A stretch of 64,000 bases of DNA, from positions 1-64,000 of the forward strand of contig BQMF02000232.1 of NCBI GenBank assembly GCA_027922465.2. Direction: 5' to 3'. Below are positions 1 to 12,063 of this stretch, piece after piece. The stretch is from Turritopsis dohrnii (lineage: Eukaryota; Cnidaria; Hydrozoa; Anthoathecata; Oceaniidae). How positions within the stretch are numbered: the stretch's first letter is position 1; each line of letters opens with the position of its first letter. The translations under genes and the position numbers were made by a program. The notes under the pieces are model-generated. The model was not told the DNA's origin and ran no database searches. It saw nothing but the letters and a program-made list of their open reading frames with translations.

Positions 1-2428
1 TTTGGAGGCTTTTTCAATGCTAACTTTAACAGTATTAGCTGGTGTCAACCTATTTCGTTCGTCACAATCTCATGGCTTGAGCAATAATGATTCCGTAACT
101 TTGGTTATCAAAATGTATGGCATCTTGGAAATTTTATTAAATCCTCCCTTCTTTCTTGTAGCATATTTTTTGTATACAATTATTTTGAAAATTTTTATGA
201 AGATCAAGCTTTCGTTTAACAGCAAAAACTGATGCTTTAGGACTGACTGAAAGTGAGATCAATACAATTAAAAGTTTTGAGCATGTTACGTTTTTACTGA
301 AAACCTTTGTTCTTAATCAACAAAAAACTAGTCTTATTGTTGTGATCTTAATATGTTTGTTATTTGAAACAAAAGGCATCATTTTCTTTTACTTACAGTC
401 AAACCAATCTGCGACAATTTAATTACAACTTTAGAGGCGCCCAATTTTTCTAAAAATGTGTAAGATTATGATGCAGACTTACTTGTTTCCCGGAGAACAT
501 AATCGTTTTAAGCGGAATAAAAAATTTTTTATTGTCCAACTTTTTCATTTTTTTCCTATTACGGTTCTTCATTTAACAATACCTACCGTATTCTCTCTAA
601 CTAGCGCCCCTTTCCAATTAGCGCCCCTCTCCTATAAGCGCCCCCTAATTTCCAAAAAAAAAAATTATAAGCGCCCGGGCGCTTATTGAGAGAATACGGT
701 AATCATATAGAGTGAAATTTGATTATAGCAGATTTTGAATTTTTTTAAATGTTTTTTGTCTGAGTAACTGTTTTTCTTTTCCCTATCACTACCTTGCTTC
801 TGATCTTCAGCTTTGAACTATTTTTCATTTATTTGCGCACATTTAGTTTTGATATTTTAGATATTATTAAGGTGTAGGTTCTTGATATTTAATATTTGTG
901 TGGTTATATTACTAAAAGTAAAAGATATTATTTAGTAATTGCACAGTGTTTATTGTTAATGATTTTTGGTGTTCGGTTTTTATATTTATAATTATTTAAA
1001 GAGCTTTGAATTGATATTTACTAAAGGTTTTTCTTTATGGGCTCTTTAGACTCCACTCCAAAATCAAATACGGTACCAGATCCTAATCCAAATACGCGGA
1101 GCCTTTCATGATATGAAATACTGACATGATTGGTTCTACTATTTCTCTTCATGACCAATAAGCTGTAACTTTTAATGAATGGATAATATAACTCACTCAT
1201 TTCCGTGGTAATTTCATTTTCACCCTTTTTAGTTTCTCCAGATAATTTCGAGTTCTCTGGAATGCCTCTTCACTAACATTGATAATTTGTCAAATGTAAA
1301 AGAGCAAATATGTTAATTTTTTTCTTTTTATGGTGTTTTGTAAAATGATTTTGAAACTTTTTGATAATAATGGTCATGTAGATATTTTGTACCCATGGTG
1401 TTTCTTCATTACTAGAATTTTTCGGAGTTTGTGATTCAGCACCTCAATTTCCCTATTGTTCTAAGAATATTTATGACTTAGTAATATTCACTTATCGTTC
1501 TTATCCCTTCATCGGAAGTTAAGTCCTTAAAAAAGAAGCCATGCGCTTTAAGTTAAACTCAGGAAAATACAGGGTGTCAAAGTTCAAAATAAATTGATAC
1601 TGTCCCACAATCTCTCAATAAAATAAATCTCTCAATAAAATAAATAAATCGGTTCAAAGCGAATTTGTTGAAGTATAATGTAAAATAGACACTTCTTTTA
1701 TATGATCTTCATTTTGGGGGAACTTGTAATGTTGCATCCACACAAGTTATTAGTTAATCATATCTATAATTTTGCTTTTCTCTTCAATATAAGTAAGGAC
1801 TTCATTTCTTAGTTCCATGAATAATAAACCAGAGCCTAAGGTAGCTTCAAAATCTTGTATAGACGTTATTTTCTCTTTATTAAAGATTTTACTTGTCAGG
1901 AAATTGCGAACTTATTATTCAAACACTAAAATTTTTCTTGCCTGTTAGATAAGCTCCGTTTTTCTTCAATTCTAATAAAATTTCATAGGAATTTGAAAAG
2001 TTACAAACAAAGCTTAGGTTTCGGTTATTATACATCCCCTCAACATTCTTCCGCCGCACTCAAGTCTTCCATTTTACTGTAAGTACTGTTTTCATTTGCA
2101 AAGCAAGTTATTAATTTTAGCGAAGGCATATGATATTTTCAGTTGGAATAGAAAAATGGTTTTTAATTTGATAGTTGGTTGGCAATGTACATTTGCAACA
2201 CAACAAAATATCAAATGATTTTATCAAGTAACTATGAAGCGTGCCATCGTGCCGCTGTTCTAGCAAATACTATTGCTATTTCAACATTTGCATTTATCTG
2301 GAATTTATTCCACAATTAAAACTGCCTTTTTTATAGTTTTACTTTTCTATTTTTCTCGCATAACCTTTCAAGTTTTCGTAAGTGCAAGACGTCTCGACAT
2401 TAAAGATTAAAGGTATGAACAAATATCT
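1..2428. other. intergenic, AT-rich
   Basis: Apart from the inverted-repeat element at 584-701 I see no gene. An open frame at 2-232 has no recognisable domain or splice context and is treated as chance. The stretch is rich in T runs and short A/T tracts. Confidence 0.6.
584..701. mobile_element. 118-bp MITE with GCGCCC core
   Basis: A miniature inverted-repeat element. Both ends carry TACCGTATTCTCTC as a perfect inverted pair, and the interior has repeated AAGCGCCCC blocks pointing inwards from both sides. TA at the tips fits a TA target site. Diverged relatives occur at 6240-6892, 11138-11403, 17124-17421, 56731-56816 and 61485-62181. The 6.2 kb relative encloses a pogo/Tigger-like transposase remnant, which suggests the enzyme that moved this family. 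Confidence 0.85.
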
Positions 2429-2498
2429 TTCCATCTTCAAGTTTTGTTAATACAGTTTGCTCATTCCATCTTCAAGTTTTGCTGATACTGTTTGCTAT
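2429..2498. repeat. two direct 35-bp repeats before the CAP gene
   Basis: Two adjacent imperfect copies sharing TTCCATCTTCAAGTTTTG begin at 2429 and 2464, ending about 25 bp before the CAP gene's start codon. They lie in the presumed promoter or 5' leader. A regulatory role is only a possibility. Confidence 0.7.
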
Positions 2499-2523
2499 CT
2501 CTCGATACACTGATCGTTTTTAG

Positions 2524-4082
2524 ATGGACGGAATACTTACCTTGACATTTCTGATTGCTTTCGTGGCGAATGGTAAGTGTTGCACTCAGTGAGCTGACAG
2601 AAAGACATGCATAAAAGTTATTGGAGAATTCTACAATAACCCGTTGAGAATGTAATTTCACATCTAACATTATTTATATTCTTAGGGAGCCTTGGTGCAG
2701 TGCTATCTGGATCTGGTTACAGTAAGTCTATTGATTAATGTACTTAAATTTTATTAAGCATATAAGAAACAATGCTATGGCTCGGTTAAAAATAACCGGA
2801 TCTGGGTGGATTGAGTTCAATACTCCGAACAAAATGAGTTTGCTGAAGACGACTGACTATTTCTGATTAGTTTCCAGGTCAGTGGCGTTAGATTTTCATA
2901 ATCAAAAGCGTCATCTTCACGGCGTGGCTCCATTGCAATACAGTCAACAGCTTGAAGGGGATGCTATTTACTGCGCTCGACGAATAATCAGTGAAGACCT
3001 TGATGCCAGTAAGCATCCATGCAACCCTACACAAGGAGAAAATATCGGAGTATGGAGAGGACATATAGTGAGTGCGGATGACTTCAAATATATCGCAAAC
3101 ATGTGGTAAGTTGAACTCTAGCAAATCTTTGTACTTCAATAATTGTGTACCAACTCAAACAATTAACAGTTTCTGTGAACCCAAGATATTGAAACAAGTT
3201 ATTCAAAAAGTCTACAGTATCTGTCGAAGGAACAAATTTATAAGTTCATAAGAATGGGAGATGAACACCACGCTGTATTTCTGACGAATTTGGAATAACG
3301 TTATATAAATCCTTTAATAGTTGTATTGTTTGTAATATTTCTGCTAACAGAAGTTTCACAAAAAACTTATAATGATTTACTACCAGGTACAACGAGGTGA
3401 CGGAAATTGATTTTACTTCTTCAATCTGGTATATGAATGCAATTAATGTAAAACATCTGATTGGACACTTCACCCAAGTAAGATTTCTTCTGCTGTAGCA
3501 ATAGATTAATGGGTGGTCATATCAATCAAAGCGATGACTTTACAATTTCCAAACCTAAAAGTAATTATCATGAAACAAAAGCTAGGTTATCCTCTCGAAA
3601 AGATAGTATGGAAATAAATTCAGTTAGATTATTTCATAAATTGTTGTGTTCGTAGTGTTTTCTACAAATGGTTGCAATATCATTTAGATGGTTTGGAAAG
3701 GTACGTCATCAGTGGGATGTGGATGGGCTTACTCACAAGGTCTGAGATCGATTGTGGTGTGCAGATATTCTCCAAAAGGGAATTTCTTTTACCCCCAGCA
3801 CCTCATTGACAATGTCTTACCACCGGCAGATGACAACAAGACAAGTAAGATGTTCCTTCGTAACTTTAAAGGAACTGAGTTCTTAATTCGGGGCTCACTC
3901 AGATTGGCACATTCCAGAATTATCTTTTATATTTTTGAGTTTTATAATCTTTATTCTGTCTTTCAGCCTGTGAAGACGAAAATCCGGATTTGTGCGGCAT
4001 GTTGGCTCTTAATCCAAGTCAGTATTGTGCGATGTTTGAAAAAGAAAGTTTACAATGTAAAAAAACTTGTGGAAAGTGCTGA
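2524..4082 (+). CDS. secreted CAP (CRISP/PR-1-like) protein with C-terminal ShKT domain
   Basis: Six exons read in phase: 2524-2572, 2686-2721, 2883-3105, 3387-3477, 3688-3844 and 3967-4082, giving 223 residues. A signal peptide (about residues 1-20) is followed by a CAP domain containing ALDFHNQKR and the CAP1 signature GHFTQMVW (residues 129-136) with GCG at 143-145; a VCRYSPKGNF block matches CAP2. After a short linker, residues 187-223 hold six cysteines (187, 195, 206, 216, 220, 223) with ShKT spacing and end in CGKC. CAP proteins are stable extracellular proteins with roles in defence, reproduction and venom; ShKT domains can block potassium channels but also occur in non-toxin proteins, so toxin function is not shown. 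The exon 3 acceptor is the second of two nearby AGs, chosen because only it keeps the frame. TTTTTAG directly before the ATG resembles a 3' splice site. A poly(A) signal lies at 4425-4430. Confidence 0.88.
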
Positions 4083-6239
4083 AATCAAAACAAAACAAGA
4101 AACAGTGTCATATTCTCGAATGACAACCCCCAAAGCCCCACCCATCCATAGTGTAGTATCTAAATAGAAATACTTAACTGATATTCATTATGTGGGGAAT
4201 ATTTGAATTGGCTCAACTGTAAAATTCTGTTTATAACCACTCATGAATATAAATATGAAAAGTAGTTCCAAAAGTAGCTTTTCAAAAATTAAAGGAACAA
4301 AAGGTACACCCAAAAAAAGTAAAAAGCACATTGTTTTTATTCGGATTTCAGTTTCAATATATTATGCAGCATTAAAACACTGGAGAACAAATATCACTTG
4401 AAAGTTCTTCATGTCTGGTGATGAAATAAAATGTTTCCACTGTGACGTCACAGCTATAGGGTATCATCGGATGTATGTGGTCTTACTTTGCTCGTCAGCC
4501 AAAATCCATTAGAAATCGTTTTTCACTTAGCTTTGTGAAACACAAACCTTCTGAAATGACCTAATTCTTTTATAAACCTTTTATAAACGGTCCAATTCTT
4601 TCTTCACTGAATTAAAAGAAATACTAAATAAAAAACAGCGGTGTACCTATAGAGTCCTTATCCCTATGTGATGAACAATTACGGTTTCTAATTTCTTCAT
4701 ATGTCGCAGAAATGAATATTAGGAAATGGTGAACAGAAAATATAGTGATCTTACGAAGGGCCAGAAGTACTATTAAGAAAAAGTTAGGGATCGTTACTGT
4801 GTAGGTCTTATTGACCTTATGTTACAAAGTACATCTTAATGCAACCTGAAGATTGTTACTACATATTTAATACATATTTCAGTGACTCCATCTCTAGTAT
4901 CGTTTTGTATGATGCACATCAGTAAGTCTTATATTGTTAGTAGCTTACATTAACACTGATCGGAAAGGTAAATATCTGCGCTGGTTGACAATTTAAAATA
5001 CTCTTAATAATTATCCAAAACTACACAGTAAACATTTTATTCGTCCCAAGTTGCATCTGCTTGTGGTGAAAAGATGAGATTTGTCAATCCTTTGGCGCTG
5101 GCATACCTACATATCTCGCATTTGAATATCAAAAGGATATTGAACTATTGGTTAAATGAGTGTGCTCCAGATTTCTTTAACTGTCGATTTTTATACCTCC
5201 TCATAGCATCTAGGAGTGTCTATAACTTTTGGACGGTATCTTTTGAAATAAAGAGAAACGTCAAAATACATAACGTACCACAGAGGAAGTGATAATTTTT
5301 GTAGACAGCTATCATCAACAAGATGTCTGTCTCCCGTTAATCTTGATTTAATTGGCTACAGAAATTTTGCTTACATCGCGATTTAGTTAATATCATTAGT
5401 ATCTAATTGTTCCAGATTTATTTGCGGAAATGATTGTGCATATATGCTGTACTTATTCTTGGTGATGATTCATTTTATAAATTTATCAAAATGACTTTAA
5501 TGACTTTGACTTGATTTTGTTTTTGTTTCAAATGTTCTATGAGTCCATCTTTCATTCATACGTTTGACTGAAGACTGACAACCCAGATTACATGATCTGC
5601 CTTAAACATGTTCTGAGATATCGTGCAAAGATATTGCCTCAAAAATTCCCTAATCGTGAAGCCAATTATATTGTTGAAAAACTGCTGTGGATTGGTTGGT
5701 ATTTTATCACGTGAAATTTTTTTTCCAGTTTAAAAGATGAGCCAACTGAAGTTGGTATAATAAACTGCAGTTACATATATTGCCAGTTAAAAATACTGTC
5801 AACATAGCTTTACGATCCACATCCAGAAAATGTTTCTTATGGTTATGTTTTTCTAAAAATACCGACAACACAGCTTTATTTATCCAGAAAAGATCAATGA
5901 TGACAGAAACAGCCATTGTTGGCTTTGAGGCACAACAGAAACGTTTCTGTCAAGATAAGTAAATATATTCATCGTTCACATTATGTTTTCTGTCCTTATC
6001 TCAAAACATATGGGCAATGCCGGATACGTATGGATTGAAACAACAAGTTTATCATTGAAATTGAAGTAAAAAGAAAATGTTGATAAATTATTGCATCATC
6101 AAGATATTGGTTCCTCGCACTTCCAAACTTGTTAATGAACAACGTGGGGAAAGAGAATATTTACCAGTCGCAAAATTTTGATTTCTGAATAATAAGCACG
6201 TGACAAAAACACTGAGTTAGTTTTCGATGGTCTGAGTTT
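4083..6239. other. intergenic
   Basis: Holds the CAP gene's probable AATAAA at 4425-4430. Beyond this I see only AT-rich sequence with short chance ORFs (for example 5074-5292 and the overlapping opposite-strand pair near 5.7-5.9 kb) that lack domains or splice context. Confidence 0.55.
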
Positions 6240-6892
6240 TAAAAGATTTCTCTATTAAAGGCCCTGGGCGTTTGTTAAATTTTTTGGATTTTAAAGGGGG
6301 CGTTCATTAGAGAGGGGCGTTTATTTCAAAAATGGACACTTCATTCTTGTTCTTTCAAAAATATTTATTTACATAGATAAGTTTCAAAGATAAGTTTCAA
6401 AGATCTTCTATATTGACAAAATCATCTTCGTCGTCGTCAATTAAATTTCCTCCGTAATTGGCGTCTTCCACATCCAAATCTGTCGGTTCGAACGGATTTT
6501 TATTCAACACATCTGCATTCTTTAAGAGCTGCAACTGTTCTTTTAACATAGCAGAGCCGGAAGAACAAGGCTGGCCATCTTTAAAACAGTGGATCGACTC
6601 GTCTTCATCGCCATCGATTCTCAAATTCAAATCACAACTTTTAAACGAGTTAATTATGAGGCTTTTATCAAGACGATCCCATGCTTCCAAAATCCAAGAA
6701 ACTACTAAGTACTAAGTACTAAGTGTCGCGATGCAGGCTTTATATTTCCTGCTTCGGTGTATTGATGGAACCCAGATTTTTTTCTAGTAAACGCCCCCCT
6801 TTTAACAATTCAAACGGGGGCGTTTAATAGAGAGGGACGTTTATAGAATCTTTTGAGGATTAGACGGGGCGTTTAATAGAGAAAATATGGTA
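6240..6892. mobile_element. degenerate pogo/Tigger-like transposon
   Basis: Both ends resemble the TACCGTATTCTCTC MITE family: the left has TTTCTCTATTAAAG followed by GGGCGTTT blocks, and the right has several GGGGCGTTTAATAGAGA blocks ending in ATATGGTA. Between them, on the minus strand, is the C-terminal part of a pogo/Tigger-class transposase (6397-6711). Only about 650 bp remain, so it is an internally deleted, inactive copy. It is the best evidence in the window for the origin of the GCGCCC MITEs. Confidence 0.75.
6397..6711 (-). pseudogene. C-terminal fragment of pogo/Tigger (DDE_1) transposase
   Basis: About 100 codons. The translation contains EAWDRLDKSLIINSFKSC followed by an IHCFKDGQPC block and an acidic tail ending DDDEDDFVNIEDL. 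This matches what I know of the region C-terminal to the DDE_1 catalytic domain in Tigger/pogo transposases. The catalytic domain and DNA-binding part are missing; the frame runs into a TAG at 6712-6714 within a short repeat of ACTTAGT. It cannot encode a working enzyme. Confidence 0.8.
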
Positions 6893-9004
6893 TATGAGAA
6901 ATATGAACATGTTCTTTAGTATTGACATGGCTTTGAGGGAAGTTTCACCAAATTTCAAGAATAGCAATGTCATTACTAATTAATCATATGGTTGGTTGAA
7001 ATTGGTTGGTTGAAATTGGATTGATGTTTATGGTTGGTGGGAAATTTCAAATCGGCGGGAAATTTCGGATTAATTTCGGATTAATTTGCTGCAACGTCAA
7101 CCATGTGATTAACCATTTCAACTAAAAAATATTGTTTTCCGAATTGCCAGGCATTTGTGCAATGCAAAAACATATCAACTGCATGTGCACGTCCAATATA
7201 ACGGTAAACATAGACATGTTTATTTCACGAATCTTTTGAGTATTTCTCTGTCTCTGCATGAAATGAGAGCGACATTCCGTCATTAATCCAATGGCTACAA
7301 ATATTAAGCAGGTCATTTCAGCAAATCCTTTAGAATATCTATTGCAACGTTTTTATAGTTCTATTTGTGTTCAAGGAAAGTTGCATACACATTTTTTTAT
7401 AAGCAACCAAGGTCAGACGTTAGTAGTAATGTTGCTTAAAAAATGACTATTCTCTATTAGTAGCTTGAATTTGTTGCCAAGGATATAGAAAATATAAAAA
7501 TGTCCTGTCGTTTAGGTAAAGTATCTAACTATAATATCTGGACATTTAAGTCATTATACCAAGCGTATACTGCGACCTAGTATACTGCAACTTAGTGCAA
7601 CAATTTAAAAAATTTGTTCTGTAGCCATGCTAGTATTGCATCATTTCAAAATTACATGTTGCTAATTTATCTAAGGTCCTTGTATTACTTTTTTTTTAGG
7701 AAATTTAAAAGCGTTGCTTATAAACCTGTTGTTTATTTAAGAAACTGTATAAAAAAAACTGCGTATTAATCCGTTAGATAGACAAACTTCAAAACAAAGA
7801 AAACAACAAACACAACGGAAATTATTTATAAACTATCTTGCGGTTAATTAATCATGGGAACTCTTTAAAGTTGAAAATAAATCAGTCACCGCTGTAACAG
7901 AACAATATGACTTTTGATTGATCGTCAGGTTATTAAGGCATTTCAGGCTGATTATGTGTGCATGAAGCTCCATTCATCTAATATAATATTCACAATATTG
8001 AACGAAATTCCAATCTAAATGAAAACAAACATCTGACGATCACGTGCAAACATATTAAATAGCAGTTACTTTAACAGAAGTCCAATCGTTTGAACTCTAA
8101 CTCCTTGGGATATTTAGGTGAACTGGTAATAAACAATTATATATTTTGTCATTTTGGATTTCGAAAATGTAGACCTATTTCATGCCTATTTGAAACTGCA
8201 GCTGATGAGTGACAAATTGAAGATTTGTTTGAAGATTTTTCTCATCATAAATATATTCATGCTCAAAACATCAAAAACACGAGTGACCACACCCCATATA
8301 TTTATATTTCCGTAAAGGCACTGTCAATCAATATCTACAGTTAGATTGTTTTTCATTAGTGAACACAGCCTGACCAACAAAATGCTGTTGTGGTTGAATG
8401 CATACTTTTTGAAATTATAGGTTTACAGTTATATTAATCTATTGCAGTAATTGCTAGAAAAACATGGTTTTCAACAAATCATATATGTGAATAACAACAG
8501 TCGTATGCTAACTGGTAGAAAAATGTAACTCCATTTTTTTTGTTGTCAGCATACATGTGAATGCTTTGCCGACATCCGAAATACATTTTTACATTCCGTT
8601 TTGTTTTTATTTATTGTCTTTGGTGGCATTATGAATGAGTCATTGAAAGAAGGTGTAGCTGGAACGTGGTGGGTGGTGACCAAAATTAAACAAAGTTTAG
8701 CATGTTAAAAAATTTAGCTAATATTTTAAGCTATCAATTTTAACAACTTAAAAGAGGTTTTTTCTCCAATTTGCCTTTCTATTTGTCTTGGTAATTGTGG
8801 TAAGCACGTGCACAAATGGGTATATTTTAATCTAAATAATGCCACGAGGCATTACTGGGTATTTTTGCTTGTTGTATCATAATGACCTTAAATTAAGTTG
8901 ATGCTTGATGGGTAAATTAGATTATATTGTTCATGAAACTAGCCAATAACAAAGCTGACTTAATGATCTCGTTTTATTATATAACAACCACATGTATATC
9001 AAGG
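6893..9004. other. intergenic
   Basis: AT-rich, with short direct repeats such as GGTTGAAATTGG near 6.99-7.02 kb. No gene model is supportable; the minus-strand ORF at 7122-7316 has no recognisable domain. Confidence 0.55.
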
Positions 9005-9010
9005 TATAAA
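9005..9010 (+). promoter_or_regulatory. TATA box of the NIDO/chitin-binding gene
   Basis: TATAAA about 95 bp before the start codon at 9106, a plausible distance for a short 5' leader. Nothing else TATA-like lies closer. Confidence 0.5.
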
Positions 9011-9105
9011 GTAGAACTCTAATCTACAAACATCAGGTTAAGAGAATTCTATCATATAACTTCAAGAGAAAAAACTTCATTTTTTCGTCGTTACCATTTG
9101 GAAAC

Positions 9106-12063
9106 ATGTTGACACTCCTTGTTTACATCTTGGTTTTCTTGGGACAGGAATGTCTATCGCAAAGAGGAGAATTTTATCCTGCAGGAAGTACGATACTTAG
9201 TAGTCCATCTGCAGAAAATGTACAAAATCTTGGAGCAGTAAATTTTTTGGGAGCAAGCTACAGTGACGCTCAAATCAAGGTAACAGTCTATCTTCGTTTG
9301 ATTATTATACAGTGAAACGTCTATTAGACAGACCTTGGGAAAGCATCCGTCTTATAGAGGTACATCATGACGGTTTACTTCTGCTGAGGAATGGTCAAGT
9401 GTCCGTTATGCCATCTTAACGAGTTTCATGTCATCTTAAGACATTTTTTTCAATTAAACAAGTCATGAGTATAATGTAAAGATATCATTTCCTGAACGTC
9501 TTCATTATATTCACACTTGCGTTACATTATTGTATCTTAACATTGTAGATAACATTTCATGGAATTGTTTCAATTGACAATGGTCGTGAGCCGTCCACTC
9601 CTACGAGCTGTCCAACTGACAACATTCGTGAGCTCAGTCTTTCTGTGATCGCACCTTACTGGCTTCCAAATACACACGGAAGCGTCCAGCTAAACCATCG
9701 CCCTCAGCTTACAGCCAATCTTCGAGGGAAACTCGCTTGTGACATAGAATCAACCTTTTTACAAAGCTCAGGTGATTTTTCATGTGATCCGGACAATTTA
9801 TCCGATGAATTTCAAAAAACCGCGGACGCTATCACATCAGTGACTATCATCACATGGACAGAGATGGAAAACAGAAACCTCGCTTTGCAAAATCAGGTAA
9901 ATCCCACCCACAAAATGCTCTATGCACGCACTAGCTTTAAAATGGCGTTATGGCTCAGTCTTTATTAAAATCTTTTTGTTCTCTATGGTAAATTTATGTG
10001 GTTGCTTGTAAGCTCAATCTTGGTTTAATTAATGTCGTTTAGAAAAACACAAACTCATTTCAACTGGTATTGGCTGTCGGTAGTGGAAATAGTCTGCATG
10101 CCTTAATGATCTATAGAGTTCTTAACTTTGATGGAGAACACAGGCTAGACGGGAAAGATCAAGAATGCCCGAGACGTTCTCTGGTGAGCTTTTCAATCAA
10201 CTATCAACTTTGAAATCTAAAAAAACTGCCATAGAAAAAAATTAACACGGTATACTATTGTTTAGGTTGGCTTCAACCGCGCAGATATTCACAGTATATT
10301 TTTCATGCAATCTCAAATTGGTGCAGTGGCATTATACACAAATCTCAACGATTACGAATTGCTGGGAAGATATACTTATGAATTATCTGGTGATACAAGT
10401 GATTCCGTCTTAAGAAAAAGTATGTCTGCAATGTTGTTACATTTAAATATGCAAAGTGAAAAGCTAATCTCATCTGATCTACTGATCCGAATAAATCGTT
10501 AACAATGGCATTGCTAATCCTAATCACAACGTGAACCAATGGTCGTAATGACTGTAATAATTGTTGACCAATCTATCTTAACATCTCTCATTAATATCGA
10601 TTTTGTGTTTCCGTTTGTAGTTAAACAACCTCAACGAAATTGCGTCGGAAAAGAACCTGATCCATTCTGTGTAGATGAGTGGGTACCAATAGTAAATGCA
10701 AAAGTCAGCAAAGAATTTTGCAGATATCGTGAAACTGGTCTCTACCCACACCCTCTCAAGTGCAATCGTTACATCTATTGCGCAGATTCTGCTGGTGGAT
10801 TGAGAAAAGCGACGTTAAAGGAATGTCCAACAGGGTTGAACTTCAATCGTTTTCTGTCTGTATGTGATTGGAAAGCTCATGTTGAATGCTTCTTCCCAGA
10901 GTTGATCTGTAAGTGTCATTTAAATCGTGCTTTTTTTGTTGCAATGAAATAGTAACAAGACTGTGACCATTGTGGACTTTATTGCAACAGAATAAAAGTG
11001 CAGAAGAAAGAGATTTACAAAACAGTGTTTTGTTAGGTTTGGTTATTCATTACAACTAGGTCATTCGTCTAAAAAATCCATTTCATCAAGCATATATTCC
11101 AGTACTGACATATCCAGAGGCTCAGTATAAACGTCGTATCGTATTCTCTCTAATATAATTTTTTTAGCTATGAACGAGGCATTGCTTTTTATCATAAAAG
11201 TATAAAAGCAACTGTATTTTTCATGGGAACGAACTAAGATTTTGTACTTATAACTTACATTTAGACATCACAAAACTATGGTCTTCCGTTTCTATCACAG
11301 AATTTCCGCTTTTAGTTCAAAGTTCTAATTACCGCCCAGGCGCTTATTAATTTCTGGGGGGAGGGCGCTTATTGGAGAGGGCTGCTAATGAGAGAAAAAC
11401 GGTATTTTGACTTAACACCTCGTTTTCCCTATCAAACTCGAGGTTGAATTTGCTAGAAATTTGAATAATCGAGATCATTAGTAAGTAGTATAATGATATG
11501 TTCAGTAGAGCAATGATTTACATGAAAACGAGGCTAGTATTGTAGACTAGACCATAATGCAACGTTTCTGGGTATTTAGATTCTCAAAGACCTAGTATCA
11601 CTTTGTGTCAGACATGACTGTTTACGACGATCACTTTTACTGATTTTTATGTTTTTATTTTTCAGTTCGAAACAATTTAACCGAATCTCGCAATTTATCC
11701 CGACCAACAAACCCTCCGGCTAGACATAACAACAGCTGTTTATTCCGAGCTCATGGAGACATACCCGACCCATTATCATGCGAAAACTTCTTGACATGCA
11801 GTCATTCTAAAAGTTATCTGATGTCATGTCCTATAGATCCTGTAACTAACTTACAACTATATTTCGTCCCAACGAGCGAAAACGCTGGCATTTGCGAATA
11901 CCAGGATAAGGTGAATTGTGTGAATGGTACAAGGCCAAGTACGGAAACAACCACTACGACCACAACAACCACTACTACGACCACAACTACTACGACAACG
12001 ACCACAACAACCCAAGCTGCTGCTCCAACAGCCGAGCCAAAAACTACAAGATACTATAGATAA
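9106..12063 (+). CDS. secreted NIDO + two CBM14 chitin-binding domains + poly-Thr tail
   Basis: Six exons in phase: 9106-9279, 9549-9896, 10043-10183, 10266-10419, 10621-10908 and 11666-12063, about 500 residues. A signal peptide (MLTLLVYILVFLGQECLS) precedes a NIDO-like region, the extracellular domain named from nidogen: ELSLSVIAPYWLPN, then NSFQLVLAVGSGNS and LMIYRVLNFDG match its SVIAPFW and FQLVLATDG landmarks. Two cysteine-rich peritrophin-type CBM14 domains follow, one in exon 5 (YPHPLKCNRYIYCADS ... CPTGLNFNRFLSVCDW) and one in exon 6 (IPDPLSCENFLTCSHS ... ICEYQDKVNC). The protein ends in about 24 threonines and a short basic tail, a mucin-like stretch likely to be O-glycosylated. The predicted role is an extracellular chitin-binding matrix or mucus protein. 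Intron 5 carries a GCGCCC-type MITE. Confidence 0.8.
11138..11403. mobile_element. GCGCCC-type MITE inside intron 5
   Basis: Left end ATCGTATTCTCTCTAAT and right end GAGAGAAAAACGGTA are an imperfect inverted pair of the family tips, with GGGCGCTTATT blocks near the right. It lies wholly within the last intron (10909-11665) of the NIDO/chitin-binding gene and does not touch the splice sites. Confidence 0.7.

Noticed and set aside
2..232. 76-codon ORF with hydrophobic stretches at the window start
   Set aside because: No domain, no splice context, and an alternative start codon; possible exon of a gene to the left but unsupported.
11814..12005. Minus-strand ORF with a poly-valine run
   Set aside because: It is the antisense of the poly-threonine tract (ACN codons read as valine on the other strand), not a gene.
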